A stretch of DNA of 64,000 bases from Planctomycetota bacterium (GCA_963204915.1 CAUJHS010000007.1:1-64000); one strand, 5' to 3'; numbered from the stretch's first letter, positions 44,636-54,345 are shown. Notes: generated by a model not told the origin, from the sequence alone. Program-made: numbers and translations.

Positions 44636-44884
44636 ACCCGCGTTCTAACACGCCGCCCGTTTGTCGCCAAATCCGCGTGGCCCCGCGCGAAAAGTTGTCA
44701 TGCAATCTTCGCATCATTGTCGCGGAATCCTTGACACGCGAAGCTGTAATCGCAAAAACGGTTACTGAACAGGCGTCGCTGGTCGATTCGCAGCCGTAAT
44801 GGTTTGCCTCGCATTTACTGCTATTTCGCGTCCGACCACATTGCCACCGCTCTCCATCCAAGGTGAATTCAGGCCTGCCGAGCC

Positions 44885-46183
44885 ATGCTTTTGACCCCGT
44901 TTTTATCCGACCTCGACTCGCGGGCTGCGGTCAAAGGTTCGCGGGATCCCTTAGGGATTCAGCAAATCTGGACGCGGCTTGGCCGGCACGTGGTCGGAAA
45001 TCTCACCACCGTCAGCACGTCGGTGCGCGACTTTACAACGCTGATTCTCGGCTTCTACTTCACGGAGCAGCTCGCCGAGGAACTCGGGGCCGGCTCGGAG
45101 TTGGCGACCTTTCTCAAGTGGGAGCAATTGGCGGCTTACTCGCGCGCGGTCGCGAACAAGGACTACGTCTTTCGCGGCACGGAGCGCGTGCAAAAAAATT
45201 TGGCTGAGCGCGCCGCCGTTTACCTGTCCGACGACGCCAGCCACCAGATCCTTGGCAATCAGAAGATTTACGGGCTCTGGGGCTTGTACACGATGCCGGC
45301 GCGGGCTTCGACCCTCGTGGAAGGCGACCCGTCCAGGCTTACGCCGCCGGCGCGGGAACTTGTCGAATCGATGTATCTTCCCGCGCTAGAGAAATACACC
45401 GGTCGAGACGGCAAACGCATCCGCGACGTGCTGCGCCAGAAAATCAGCAAGCTTGATGTCCACAAGGCGGACGCCCGTTTGATCCAAGGCGTCGCCCACG
45501 TGTTGCGATGGAAATTGTCGGCCAAGGAGCGCGAGTTCTACCGCTTTCACTTGCTCCATGGCGGCCCTCAGGACACGACGGGCGGGCGACAGCAACAGCT
45601 TGCGCAATTGTTGGAGGAAACCTTAAGCCAAGAAAACTTCACGTGGTCGCCAGCGAGCGTTGCCCAGATCGTTTTATCCGCCCAAGCCAACGGCGATGGC
45701 TGGCATGCATTGGCCTATCGCCTTCACCGCATCCGCACGAGCGAGTCGGTTCTCGCTCCGGTAGCCGCGCTGTTCACCTACTTGCTGGGCCTGGATGAGA
45801 AGACCGTCAAAAGCGTTGCCGCGCGTCTGAAAGACGCTTGGGGAGCGGGCTTGCGGACGATCGCCGTGGCGGACTTCCGAGAGCTGCATGCCGAATTGAG
45901 CGCCGGCGAAACCGGCGCCGGGGATCGCTGGATCGCCATCGCTGAGACATTAGCCCTGGGCGACTACGAATCTCTCCTCTCGCTACTGATCGAACAGAAC
46001 AAGTCGGTCATGGCGGCGCGCGGCGGTGCGCCTTGGATTGAAGTAAGACAAGACAAATTGCATGTGCGGTTCCGCGACGAACAAGGAGCTCTTCCGGCGC
46101 AAAGCGCTCTTCCGGCGCTTTGGCGGTTTCCCTATTTCCTGGACTCCCTCCGCAACGTCGCGGACGCTCTGAAGGAGAAATAA
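44885..46183 (+). CDS. Unknown 432-residue protein, first gene of the PLD/SNF2 cassette
   Basis: Soluble, mostly helical protein that I do not recognise. There is no signal peptide, membrane segment or obvious catalytic signature. The middle section (about 150-210, ARELVESMYLPALEKYTGRDGKRIRDVLRQKISKLDVHKADARLIQGVA) and the C-terminus (APWIEVRQDKLHVRFRDEQG) look like ordered domains. It is separated from the phospholipase-D-type gene by one base, so it must be expressed with it. Its place at the head of the operon suggests a specificity, sensor or adaptor role; that is inference only. Confidence 0.75.
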   Translation: MLLTPFLSDLDSRAAVKGSRDPLGIQQIWTRLGRHVVGNLTTVSTSVRDFTTLILGFYFTEQLAEELGAGSELATFLKWEQLAAYSRAVANKDYVFRGTERVQKNLAERAAVYLSDDASHQILGNQKIYGLWGLYTMPARASTLVEGDPSRLTPPARELVESMYLPALEKYTGRDGKRIRDVLRQKISKLDVHKADARLIQGVAHVLRWKLSAKEREFYRFHLLHGGPQDTTGGRQQQLAQLLEETLSQENFTWSPASVAQIVLSAQANGDGWHALAYRLHRIRTSESVLAPVAALFTYLLGLDEKTVKSVAARLKDAWGAGLRTIAVADFRELHAELSAGETGAGDRWIAIAETLALGDYESLLSLLIEQNKSVMAARGGAPWIEVRQDKLHVRFRDEQGALPAQSALPALWRFPYFLDSLRNVADALKEK

Positions 46184-46184
46184 A

Positions 46185-48218
46185 GTGACCGAGATACCGC
46201 ATGCTGTGCTCTCCGAGCACTTCCAAGAACGCATGCAAAAGCGGCGGCTGCACTCCGCCGTCTTTCTGACCTACCAGTTCGACCCTGGCTTCTTCGAACA
46301 GGAGGTGTTGCCGGTATTCGTCGATATTCCCGTGAGCCATGCGACGGTGATCCGTCTGGTGCAGCTTGAAGATGCTCTGCGCTCCTTACCTGGCCATTTG
46401 GCCGTCTACTACGATGCAAACGGTCTTGTCGTGGGAGACGCCGGCTCGGCGAAGCTCGACATGCGCCGCGTGCCGGTGCAGCATCGCAAAGGATACATTT
46501 TTCACCCCAAAAACGTGTTCCTACTCGTGGAGGCCGCCGAACCGGATGACCAGGGTTATCGGCCGCAGACCCTAATCATCGCCAGCCTCTCGGCAAATCT
46601 GACTCGGTCCGGTTGGTGGGAGAATGTCGAGGCATGCCACGTCGAAGAGATCGCCGAGGGCGAAAAGACGCGGCTGAAGGACGACCTCGCCCAGTTTCTC
46701 GAAAGCGTGCGCCAAAAGGCCAAGGGGGAGCGAGAGCACGCAGCCTTGCGCAACATTCTTGCGTTTCTCAAGTGTGCAGGCCAACGCCACCAGAAGACCG
46801 CCTCAGGTTCCTTGCACACACACTTTTATTCCGGTAGCGAGTCGGTCCCGGATTTTCTCGATAGGATCGCCGGCGAATGGATTCGCAAAGCTTGCCTAGA
46901 AGTGATCTCACCTTACTTCGACGATGCAGCCGAATGTACGCCGCTGCGGGAACTCATCGACCGATTTGCGCCAAGGGAGGTCCGGGTTTTTCTCCCACGC
47001 TCTGCGGCGGGAGAAGCGCTTTGCCGGCAGGAACTCTATGACTCGGTGAAACAGCTTCCCGGAGTCCATTGGGGACGCCTTCCCAAGGAGCTGGTTCGCT
47101 TGGGCCGGAGAGAAGAGGCGGGGGAGCGATTTGTCCACGCGAAAATCTACCGCTTCTTTACGCAGAACCCCAAACGCGAGATCTGCTTTGTCGGGTCCGC
47201 GAATCTTACCTCGGCGGCGCATCAGTTGGGCGGCAATGTCGAGACGGGGTTTATCGTCGACATGCCTACTCCTCACCGCCCTGCCTTCTGGCTGGCGCCC
47301 GACGAACGGGAGCCGTTGGACTTTCTCGTTCGCCGGGAAGACGAGGGAGCGGCGGCCGGGGGCACTCGGTTGAATCTGCGATACCATTGGGATCAGGCGA
47401 TCGCCAAATTGTATTGGGATGCTCCGGGCGCATCCCCGGTCTTACGCATCGAAGCCCGCGGCATCTTGCTTGGAGAAATCCCTTCCCTTCCCTCGCGAAC
47501 CTGGATGGACGCCGCAACCGAAGTCTCGCTACGGGTCGGGGAGATCCTGCATGAAACATCCTTGTTCACGGTCTACGGCGATGGAGAGACGCCGGCATTA
47601 CTCCTCGTGCAGGAGGAAGACATGTCCCATAAGCCTTCGCTCCTCTTACAACTCTCCACAGCCGACATTCTGCGCTATTGGTCGCTCCTCACTCCAGAGC
47701 AACGAGCGGCATTTATCGACTCGCGAGCGCCCGAAATAGCACGAACCGGTTTAGGGGCGGATCTGGTGACTAAAGCAAAATTCGCTTTGGAACATGACAC
47801 GCTGTTTGACCGGTTTGCCGGGTTCTTCCACGCATTCGGTTGTCTGGAACGCGCTGTTCGCTCAGCCCTTCAAGATAAGCAAACCAAGGCGGCCAACTAT
47901 CGTTTATTTGGGAAGAAGTACGACTCCCTGGGAAGTCTTCTTGATCGCGTCCTTGCCGAGGACAACTTCGTCGATGGGGTTGACCGCTATGTGATCGTCA
48001 TGTGCGCCCGACAGCTCTGCCAAGAGATCGCTCGCGATTTCCCGGACTACTGGAGTCAATACACAACGGACGCAAAGGCCCTGGTCAACCGTTTTGCCGA
48101 CTTATCCCCCGTACGCGAAGACTTGATCAAGCAAAATGGCGAGGGATTTGCTGAGTTCCTGGATTGGTTCGACCGTTGGTTTTTGCGACGGGCCAAATCG
48201 CTGGAGGTCGAGCCATGA
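46185..48218 (+). CDS. Double-HKD phospholipase D-superfamily protein (nuclease candidate)
   Basis: Product of 677 residues starting at a GTG with AAGGAGAA upstream. Two HKD-like halves are visible: FHPKNVFLL (His107/Lys109) with SANLTRSGWWENVE, and FVHAKIYRFF (His318/Lys320) with GSANLTSAAHQLGGNVETG. This is the duplicated active-site layout of PLD-type nucleases. The C-terminal ~250 residues are unassigned. DISARM loci carry a PLD protein (DrmC), but that is far shorter. This one is clearly coupled to the SNF2-like gene behind it (ATGA overlap), as in other helicase-nuclease defence pairs. DNA cleavage is the likely activity, by family. Confidence 0.82.
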   Translation: MTEIPHAVLSEHFQERMQKRRLHSAVFLTYQFDPGFFEQEVLPVFVDIPVSHATVIRLVQLEDALRSLPGHLAVYYDANGLVVGDAGSAKLDMRRVPVQHRKGYIFHPKNVFLLVEAAEPDDQGYRPQTLIIASLSANLTRSGWWENVEACHVEEIAEGEKTRLKDDLAQFLESVRQKAKGEREHAALRNILAFLKCAGQRHQKTASGSLHTHFYSGSESVPDFLDRIAGEWIRKACLEVISPYFDDAAECTPLRELIDRFAPREVRVFLPRSAAGEALCRQELYDSVKQLPGVHWGRLPKELVRLGRREEAGERFVHAKIYRFFTQNPKREICFVGSANLTSAAHQLGGNVETGFIVDMPTPHRPAFWLAPDEREPLDFLVRREDEGAAAGGTRLNLRYHWDQAIAKLYWDAPGASPVLRIEARGILLGEIPSLPSRTWMDAATEVSLRVGEILHETSLFTVYGDGETPALLLVQEEDMSHKPSLLLQLSTADILRYWSLLTPEQRAAFIDSRAPEIARTGLGADLVTKAKFALEHDTLFDRFAGFFHAFGCLERAVRSALQDKQTKAANYRLFGKKYDSLGSLLDRVLAEDNFVDGVDRYVIVMCARQLCQEIARDFPDYWSQYTTDAKALVNRFADLSPVREDLIKQNGEGFAEFLDWFDRWFLRRAKSLEVEP

Positions 48219-51200
48219 TCGACGTCTCCACGGCTGCTGAACTCCTCGACTTTGGCGCTCGCATCGGCGCAGGTCAGCGCGCCCACGACCAACTCGAAGG
48301 GGCAGTCGCCATTCACAACCTGCTAACGACGCAGCGCGTCGCCTACCTGGCCGACGAAGTCGGCATGGGGAAGACTTATGTGGCGCTCGGAGCATTGGCG
48401 CTCTTCCGGCACTTCCACCCGAACTTCCGCGTGCTCATCGTCGCGCCGCGCGAAAACATCCAATACAAATGGATGAAGGAGCTGCGAAATTTCATCCTGC
48501 ACAATGTTCGTTTTGCCGACCTGCGCGTCAAGGCGCTCGATGGGAGGCCGGCCCGCCCCCTCGTCGCGTGCGGCAATCTGCTGGAGCTTGTGCACGAGGT
48601 CACCATCGACCGCGAGCGCGACTTTTTTGCACGGCTGACAAGCTTTAGCCTCCCCGTCGCCGGCCGGGAGACCGTTGACCCGGCGGCCGCGCGGCGGCTT
48701 CGAGACGGACTTCGCCATTACCTCCCATGGATGTCCGAGGAAGTCTTCGATCTTCGCAACAAACACGCCTTCAAGGACAACTTTGCGCGCGCCATCTGCT
48801 GCGCCCTTCCGCCTTTTGATTTGGTGATTGTCGATGAAGGGCACAACTTGAAGCATGGCTTTGGGGAGTACGTCTCCGCCCGCAATCGTGTCCTCGCGCT
48901 CGCGATGGGGCGCGAGGCAGCCGGAGCAAACCGGAAACTCTTTCCAGGGTTTGGACCGCGGGCCCGCCGCGTCTTGTTTCTTTCGGCAACCCCCGTTGAA
49001 GAAAGCTACCAGCAATTGTGGAGCCAGCTCGATGTATTCGGAATGGGCGGTCCCTACGCCGAGTTGGCGCAGGCAGACGTTGACGAAGATGAAAAGAAAT
49101 CGGTGGCGGGCCGGTTCCTTGTCCGGCGAGTGACGTCGTTACGTGTCGGCGAGGCCGAGTACACCAAAAACCTCTATCGGCGTGAATGGCGCCGCGGCGG
49201 CGTGCAGATGCACGATGAGCCGATTCAGATTAGTGATCCACGCCAGCGGCTCGTCGTCGCGCTGGTGCAAAAGAAAGTCAGCGAGCTGCTCGGCCACGAA
49301 CGATTCAACTCGTCGTTTCAGATTGGCATGCTCGCTTCGTTTGAGAGCTTCCTGGAGACGGCGAAGCTGAAGCGAGAGGACGCTGAACTAGCTAATTTCG
49401 ATGATGCCGAGCAAACCGAGGACATACTCGAAAAAGAAGGCATCGACGTTTCGGACATCAATCGCCTGGCCCGCTCTTATCGCCACAAATTCAATTGCGA
49501 AATGCCGCATCCCAAAATGGACGCCTTGGTGGATGCACTTTCCGACTCCTGGATGCGCGGGAAAAAAGCCTTAGTCTTTGTCCGGCGCGTCGCCTCGGTT
49601 AAAGAACTCAAGCGTAAGCTGGACCAGCGCTATGACGACTGGCTGATGAAGCGATTGCTGGTTGAGTTGCCCCCTTCCCTGCAGGGAAGACTCCAGGAGG
49701 TTTTTCAGCAATATCGCGCTGAAAAGCTTGAAAATGAATCCAAGACCTCTTCGGTCGATGGCGTGCATGGCCGAACGGCCAAAGAAGAAGCGGATCGGGG
49801 AGGTTACGACACATTTTTTGCTTGGTTCTTTCGCGGCGAAGGTCCTGCCGGAGTTGTCAGCGGCGCCAATATCCAGCAACGGTTTGTCCAACGCGGAGCC
49901 GTTTACGCCACGTTTTTTGAGGACAACTACGTCGCCGATGTTCTCGGTTGTCAGCCGGAAGAGGCTCAACATCGCCTGGCTTCCGTTCTTCAGATATCCG
50001 AAGAAACGCTCCGTTCCGATCTCCGCCAGCGCGCCAAGCGATTCCTCTCGCGCGCCAAGCGCCACGCCCGAGCGGATCGTTTTGAAGCCGTTCAGGCAGC
50101 CGGCATCGAGTGGCTCAAAGATTGCGCCGGCGCCCATCAAGAGGCGGCTCGCATTGTTTGGCATGAACGTTTTGAGTCGTCGCTTCAAATGCATCATGCC
50201 GACGAAGCGCCGGAGATCGGCGACTGGTTGGAGCTGCCGACCTTTTTTACCGAAATCCGCAAGCGGCCCAAACTTCGGGAACGCCTTTGGCCGATACCCA
50301 CCCACCCCAATCCGCTCCACGCATTTCGGGAACGAGAGCTACGTGGGCAACTGCTGGCTGCGGCGGCTCGGTTGGGCCATAGCCTGATCGATCTCTACAT
50401 CATGACCATGTCGCGCCTGGGAAACCTAGAGCTGCGCGCCCAGGAGTCGACTGAGGAAGGCGCGGCCGACCGTGACGTGGCCCGCATCCAGGAGTATCTC
50501 GACCTGTTAGAGCGCCAGATGGAGACTCCCTGCGATCACCGCGAATGGCGCGCCTTCGATGAGCTTCAGGAGATCGCATCCAACTTTGACCTCATCTTGG
50601 ATGTCAACGAGCCGGACGCACGGCACGCATCGCTTGCGGAAACGGTGCGCGTATTCGGCCAATTGCTCCGGCAACAGCAACCCGTAGGGGGCATGGCCGG
50701 ACAGGTAAATCAAACGCTTGTGCGGCAATTTCGGATGCCTGGCTACCCCATGGTGCTGATTTCGACCGACCTGCTTCAGGAAGGGGAAGACCTTCACACG
50801 TTCTGTTCTGCGGTCCATCACTATGGAATCTCCTGGACGCCGTCGTCGATGGAGCAACGCATCGGCCGCATTGACCGAGTTCGCTCCCAGTCGGATCGCC
50901 GCTTGGCGTCACTTTCCGGCAAGTCCCTCTCCGGGGAAGACATGCTCCAGGTTTACTTCCCTCACCTGGAGGACACCGTCGAGGTGCTCCAGGTCCAACG
51001 CGTTCTGGATCGAATGAACGTCTTTTTACGCCTAATGCATGAGGGGTTAATTGTAACGGGCGGCGAACAGCGAACCATTAACGCCGAGCAGGAGTTCGCC
51101 AAAGCTCGGCGCGTCATCCCTCAAATCCTGGAGAAACTCGAAAGCGCCTTTCCCGTTCGGACGGAGCACTTACAGGGGGAAAAACGCCGACTCGCTGTAT

Positions 51201-51694
51201 CCCCGCAGTTTGTGGAGGAGTTCCGTCAGCGGTTTGCCAACCTGGCAACTTTTGTCTTTCCGCAACTCGCCATCACTTGGGAGCCGCAAACGGACCCAAC
51301 CACGCTCCTAGGAACTGCCAAGTTAGAACACCGAGTGCAGCCCTTTGCGCTGGTTCTCAGGTCATTAGGTTCACACATCGTTGTCCGGTGCATCAGCCCG
51401 GTTGGCTGCGTCGGCCCCGACGACGATCAAGCCAGCATTGTTGAAAGCGCCTCGGCGGCGCCGGTCAAAGTCGGAGCCATTCTCGCGCGCGATGAGCGGA
51501 GTTACGACCTCACGGTCGAGGGCGATGTCGTACTCTCGCAAACTTCCGAATGCGACGTGCAGCGTGTGGGAATGCTGATCCAGCGCATTGTTCGCCAGGC
51601 TGACCTTCTCGAACAAGAACATCTCCCCGGTAGAGATGAGGTGCTGACCACCTTCCAATCGGAGCTAACCGATGAGGGATCGCATGGCCGCTAA
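48215..51694 (+). CDS. SNF2-like SF2 ATPase of the PLD cassette
   Basis: Product of 1159 residues from the ATG at 48215, which overlaps the PLD stop. Walker A DEVGMGKTY is at about 47-55. The motif II box is DEGH (207-210) instead of the usual DEAH. LFLSATPVEESYQQLW follows at about 255. The C-terminal helicase half has LISTDLLQEGEDLHTF (about 848) and motif VI EQRIGRIDRVR (about 880). A long helical insertion of about 350 residues separates the two halves. It probably drives DNA translocation or remodelling for the PLD nuclease. It is distinct from the DrmD-type protein upstream, sharing only the ATPase core. Confidence 0.85.
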   Translation: MIDVSTAAELLDFGARIGAGQRAHDQLEGAVAIHNLLTTQRVAYLADEVGMGKTYVALGALALFRHFHPNFRVLIVAPRENIQYKWMKELRNFILHNVRFADLRVKALDGRPARPLVACGNLLELVHEVTIDRERDFFARLTSFSLPVAGRETVDPAAARRLRDGLRHYLPWMSEEVFDLRNKHAFKDNFARAICCALPPFDLVIVDEGHNLKHGFGEYVSARNRVLALAMGREAAGANRKLFPGFGPRARRVLFLSATPVEESYQQLWSQLDVFGMGGPYAELAQADVDEDEKKSVAGRFLVRRVTSLRVGEAEYTKNLYRREWRRGGVQMHDEPIQISDPRQRLVVALVQKKVSELLGHERFNSSFQIGMLASFESFLETAKLKREDAELANFDDAEQTEDILEKEGIDVSDINRLARSYRHKFNCEMPHPKMDALVDALSDSWMRGKKALVFVRRVASVKELKRKLDQRYDDWLMKRLLVELPPSLQGRLQEVFQQYRAEKLENESKTSSVDGVHGRTAKEEADRGGYDTFFAWFFRGEGPAGVVSGANIQQRFVQRGAVYATFFEDNYVADVLGCQPEEAQHRLASVLQISEETLRSDLRQRAKRFLSRAKRHARADRFEAVQAAGIEWLKDCAGAHQEAARIVWHERFESSLQMHHADEAPEIGDWLELPTFFTEIRKRPKLRERLWPIPTHPNPLHAFRERELRGQLLAAAARLGHSLIDLYIMTMSRLGNLELRAQESTEEGAADRDVARIQEYLDLLERQMETPCDHREWRAFDELQEIASNFDLILDVNEPDARHASLAETVRVFGQLLRQQQPVGGMAGQVNQTLVRQFRMPGYPMVLISTDLLQEGEDLHTFCSAVHHYGISWTPSSMEQRIGRIDRVRSQSDRRLASLSGKSLSGEDMLQVYFPHLEDTVEVLQVQRVLDRMNVFLRLMHEGLIVTGGEQRTINAEQEFAKARRVIPQILEKLESAFPVRTEHLQGEKRRLAVSPQFVEEFRQRFANLATFVFPQLAITWEPQTDPTTLLGTAKLEHRVQPFALVLRSLGSHIVVRCISPVGCVGPDDDQASIVESASAAPVKVGAILARDERSYDLTVEGDVVLSQTSECDVQRVGMLIQRIVRQADLLEQEHLPGRDEVLTTFQSELTDEGSHGR

Positions 51695-52058
51695 CTGGCT
51701 CCCTTTTTGCGATGCGCGCGACTTAGTCGCGAACGAACCATATATTGACGTTGCGTTTGGCGACGATCGCAAACATCGTGTCCACGTGCAGGATGAGAAG
51801 GATGCGTATCTCTTGAGCGCGTTCGTAGTTCGCCAAAGCGTGGTCGCCTCGCACACCGATTTGCCTGTCCAAACGTGGCTTCGCAATCGCGCCGTGGCGC
51901 TCGTCGGATTTCGGATCGACCGGCGCGGCCGGTTGGTCGGCGAAGCATGGGTCCCCAAGGTAGAGCTCACGCCGGAGGAATTCCAACTCTACGTGCGGGC
52001 CGTCGCCGTCGAGTGCGACCGGTTTGAGTATTTGCTGACTGGCCGGGACAGCGAATAG
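51672..52058 (+). CDS. Small protein closing the PLD/SNF2 cassette, 128 residues
   Basis: The ATG at 51672 lies within the end of the SNF2-like gene (23-bp overlap) and has GGAG seven bases upstream. The product is beta-rich (YIDVAFGDDRKHRVHVQDEKDAYLLSAFVVRQ, then LVGFRIDRRGRLVGEAWVPK). No family is recognised. Tight overlap places it in the same operon as the unknown protein, PLD protein and ATPase. Confidence 0.7.
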   Translation: MRDRMAANWLPFCDARDLVANEPYIDVAFGDDRKHRVHVQDEKDAYLLSAFVVRQSVVASHTDLPVQTWLRNRAVALVGFRIDRRGRLVGEAWVPKVELTPEEFQLYVRAVAVECDRFEYLLTGRDSE

Positions 52059-52096
52059 CCCCCAACGGCTCAGCGGCGGGTGCATTGTACGCTCCG

Positions 52097-52208
52097 GTCA
52101 AGGGCCGCCTCCGGCTGCTGCTTTTCGCCGCGCCCTGCGGGCGGCTGCGCCGCTTTTTTCTCGGCGTCGTGCCGACAAAAAAGCGCGGCGAAAAGGCTCC
52201 CCCTTGAC
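52097..52208. repeat. Multi-stem structured repeat, copy B
   Basis: Same architecture and orientation as copy A. GTCAAGGG (52097-52104) pairs with the CCCTTGAC ending at 52208. CTTTTCGCCGCG (52121-52132) pairs with CGCGGCGAAAAG (52184-52195). An apical stem (GC-TTTTTT-C-TCGGC at 52152-52165) pairs with 52171-52184 around GTCGT, with one C-C mismatch. Shared primary sequence is concentrated in CGCCTCCGGCTGCTGCTTTT; the stems differ with compensation. It starts 38 bp after the last cassette gene. Confidence 0.75.
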
Positions 52209-52337
52209 TCTCCGCTGGCGTGAAGAGCGGCCGCTGCGCCGAAGAAAGAGCCGGGGGAAAGGACGGCGCAGCAAATACGTGCGAATTGGTTTCTCTCCCC
52301 AAGGGTCGCCAGGCAAACGGCGACGCTCCCCCTTCCC

Positions 52338-53027
52338 TCACGCGGCCGAGGTAGTTGGCGGCTCGGCGGCGAACGGCTGCACGATCTTCCGCCGGAGCCG
52401 TAGAACCGCGTGCGGCGCCGGGTCGTATCCTGTCCTGGCTCGGCTATCGTTCACCGCTCGCAGGATGTTCAGCAGTTGCCGGCGCACGGGGGCGTAGCGG
52501 GCAAACGGCACGCGGGCGAAATCCCCCGCCAGGTTCTCCACACTGCGATGGCAGGCCCGCTCCAAAAAGTACGCCTTGAGCTGCCGGTAGGTCTCGATGT
52601 CGATCTGCACGTGGGCGTGCCACTTGGGTTGGCCGCTGCCCGGCGGCGTATACCCTCCCCGCCGATAGGAAATCGAGTACCCCTCGAATCGGATCGGCGC
52701 CCGCCGGCAATCCCGGATCTGCTCCTTTTCTCCCCCTTCCCGCGACGGCTGTTTGAAGTGATGATTGCCGTCCGTTACAAGCAGGATGAACCAACGGCTG
52801 TAGCGGAGGTATTGCATGTTCGCGAGCCCCAGCCGCTTGCGCCGTGCGCGCTCCCTTTCCGACACCTCGATGGCGTATTTTTCGAGCAGCTTGCGATCCA
52901 CCTCGCAGGGATCCTTCTCCGGTTTAATCCGGCCGGTCACGTACCAGTAGTAGCCGTGACGCAAGTAGCTCACCGCGAGCTGCTGCACCAGCCCCTCCGG
53001 CGAAGACGCCACCCAGCGGTACGCCAT
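52338..53027 (-). CDS. Conserved unknown protein downstream of the structured region
   Basis: Product of 229 residues from the minus-strand ATG at 53027, chosen for its GGGAGGGA site; the open frame runs on to 53234 without support. The sequence is strongly basic and aromatic (LRHGYYWYVTGRIKPEKDP; YLRYSRWFILLVTDGNHHF; YSISYRRGG; ARYAPVRRQLLNILRAVN). A conserved His-Ala-His (KWHAHVQID) could be a metal or catalytic site. I have no name for it; the composition suggests binding of nucleic acid. On the same strand it lies downstream of the initiator gene and the densely folded region, and may be functionally linked to that RNA-like element. Confidence 0.65.
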   Translation of the reverse strand: MAYRWVASSPEGLVQQLAVSYLRHGYYWYVTGRIKPEKDPCEVDRKLLEKYAIEVSERERARRKRLGLANMQYLRYSRWFILLVTDGNHHFKQPSREGGEKEQIRDCRRAPIRFEGYSISYRRGGYTPPGSGQPKWHAHVQIDIETYRQLKAYFLERACHRSVENLAGDFARVPFARYAPVRRQLLNILRAVNDSRARTGYDPAPHAVLRLRRKIVQPFAAEPPTTSAA

Positions 53028-53399
53028 CGTGATCCCTCCCGTGCGATTCACGCCTGCAAAAGCGGGAGTTGGTTTCGGCCCAACTCCGAAAGCCGTTGTC
53101 CTTAGTTGGCTGCGGCCAGAACGCCCACTTGGCGTTTCGCAGCACGCATGCACTGCATTCGTCAGTGCATGCGACCAATTCATAGTGGCCGCGCCGGCAA
53201 ACCTCCGACGGCGCGCCTGGCGCATGAAAGACACACGTCAGGCGTTCGCCGCCTGTCCGCTGACCGAGGAGAGCCGCTCTCCCGAGCGACTCTCCTCAGA
53301 CCGCATGGCTGCCAACCACGGCGCAAAAGCCTCATCGGCTTTTGCTCGACATCTCGGATCGGGGCATTTGTTGCGCCCCTCAGCCCTTTCGTTGTGACT

Positions 53400-54345
53400 A
53401 GCCGGGGCATCACTCCCGGTTACGCCAACAGGCCGCGACTGCCTTGCCGCGCTTACCGGCTGCATGGGTCTTGCAGCCGGTCGCGTCTGGACCTTCGCCC
53501 AGAGCACTGCTCGGCTTCCGCCGACTTCTACTCAGGCCACTCTCCCCCTCTACGGCGTTTCACTCCCACAGAGTGATCTGTAGGCGCTACTTCCACCTGG
53601 CCGACCGAGCCAGGCCCCGGGTTGCGATCCCGGCGGCCGCAGAGGCTCCGGCGTTAGTCCTTGGACTTCGCACATTGGGTCACGTCGCTAGGGCGTGTTA
53701 CCGCCCGGTCCATTACGGCGCCGCAGTCCTTCCGGACCGCAGCCGTTTGCAGCCAGGAGCCGCAAGGCTCAACTGGCTGATTTCCCCCTACGAATACAGA
53801 AGATCGGGGTACCCATCCGTAACGGAGATTCGCGGTTTGGCTCCGTCTCCCAACGTGCTCACTGGCAAGCCCTCCCTTACGTGTGCGGTGGGGCCTTTCA
53901 TGGTTGAGCTTTTCACGGCCGGGTGTTTCGCCCGGTCCCCGGAGGAGTCAACTCCGGTTCGGCCTGTCGCCAGGCTCGAAGCTCCCCACGCCAGCGGCGT
54001 TAAAGGAACTCGCGCACCAAGGTGCGAAAGCCCGCAGTCCCGCCGGTGGGATTTGGGGGTAATCCCCTCACCCACTTTGTCCGAGGCCGGCCTTGCTCCG
54101 CACGGAGACAAGGTCTGTCCGCCTCGCCCGACTTCACCACTCAACAGCGAACTACGCAGGAGGCCATAGGATAGAACGCTGGGATTACTCTGGCGGGATA
54201 CCTGCTCCGATACCACGGGAGCGACACCGCCAGGATTACGCCAACGAGCCTCCTTTGAACTGGGCGAGCACCTCTCGATGCAACCCAGCTCGAAGGGCGG
54301 CGGCCAAGGAAGGAGCGCCACTCCTTCAGCCCTTAGCTCGGTTGA
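53400..54345 (-). ncRNA. Candidate large structured RNA (class not identified)
   Basis: About 0.95 kb between the 229-residue gene and the initiator gene contains an unusual density of stem-loops. Examples (plus coordinates): CTCGGT/ACCGAG near 54337-54355; CTGGCGG/CCGCCAG enclosing GCTCC/GGAGC at 54190-54232; GTGGG and GGGG pairing with CCCC and CCCAC at 54045-54075; CTCC/GGAG near 54096-54107; GGAG-TTGA-CTCC near 53942-53953. CCTG-GCGA-CAGG near 53963-53974 is a GNRA loop only when read on the minus strand. Open frames through it are low in plausibility. Flanks 53028-53399 and 54346-54615 have no recognised gene and further hairpins. A degenerate group II intron is an alternative. Boundaries are approximate. 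Confidence 0.4.

Noticed and set aside
46185..48218. Assigning the PLD protein as DrmC of the DISARM-like module
   Set aside because: It is more than twice the expected length, lies 5.7 kb beyond the module behind a structured repeat, and is translationally coupled to a different ATPase.
42835..52208. Reading the structured repeats as integron attC sites
   Set aside because: The outer arms GTCAAGG/CCTTGAC do not match the RYYYAAC/GTTRRRY core sites, and no integron integrase was found.
53444..54169. 241-residue plus-strand open frame in the densely folded region
   Set aside because: Composition is Pro/Arg/Ser-rich without domain pattern, opposing frames are equally open, and the sequence is better explained by stem-loops.
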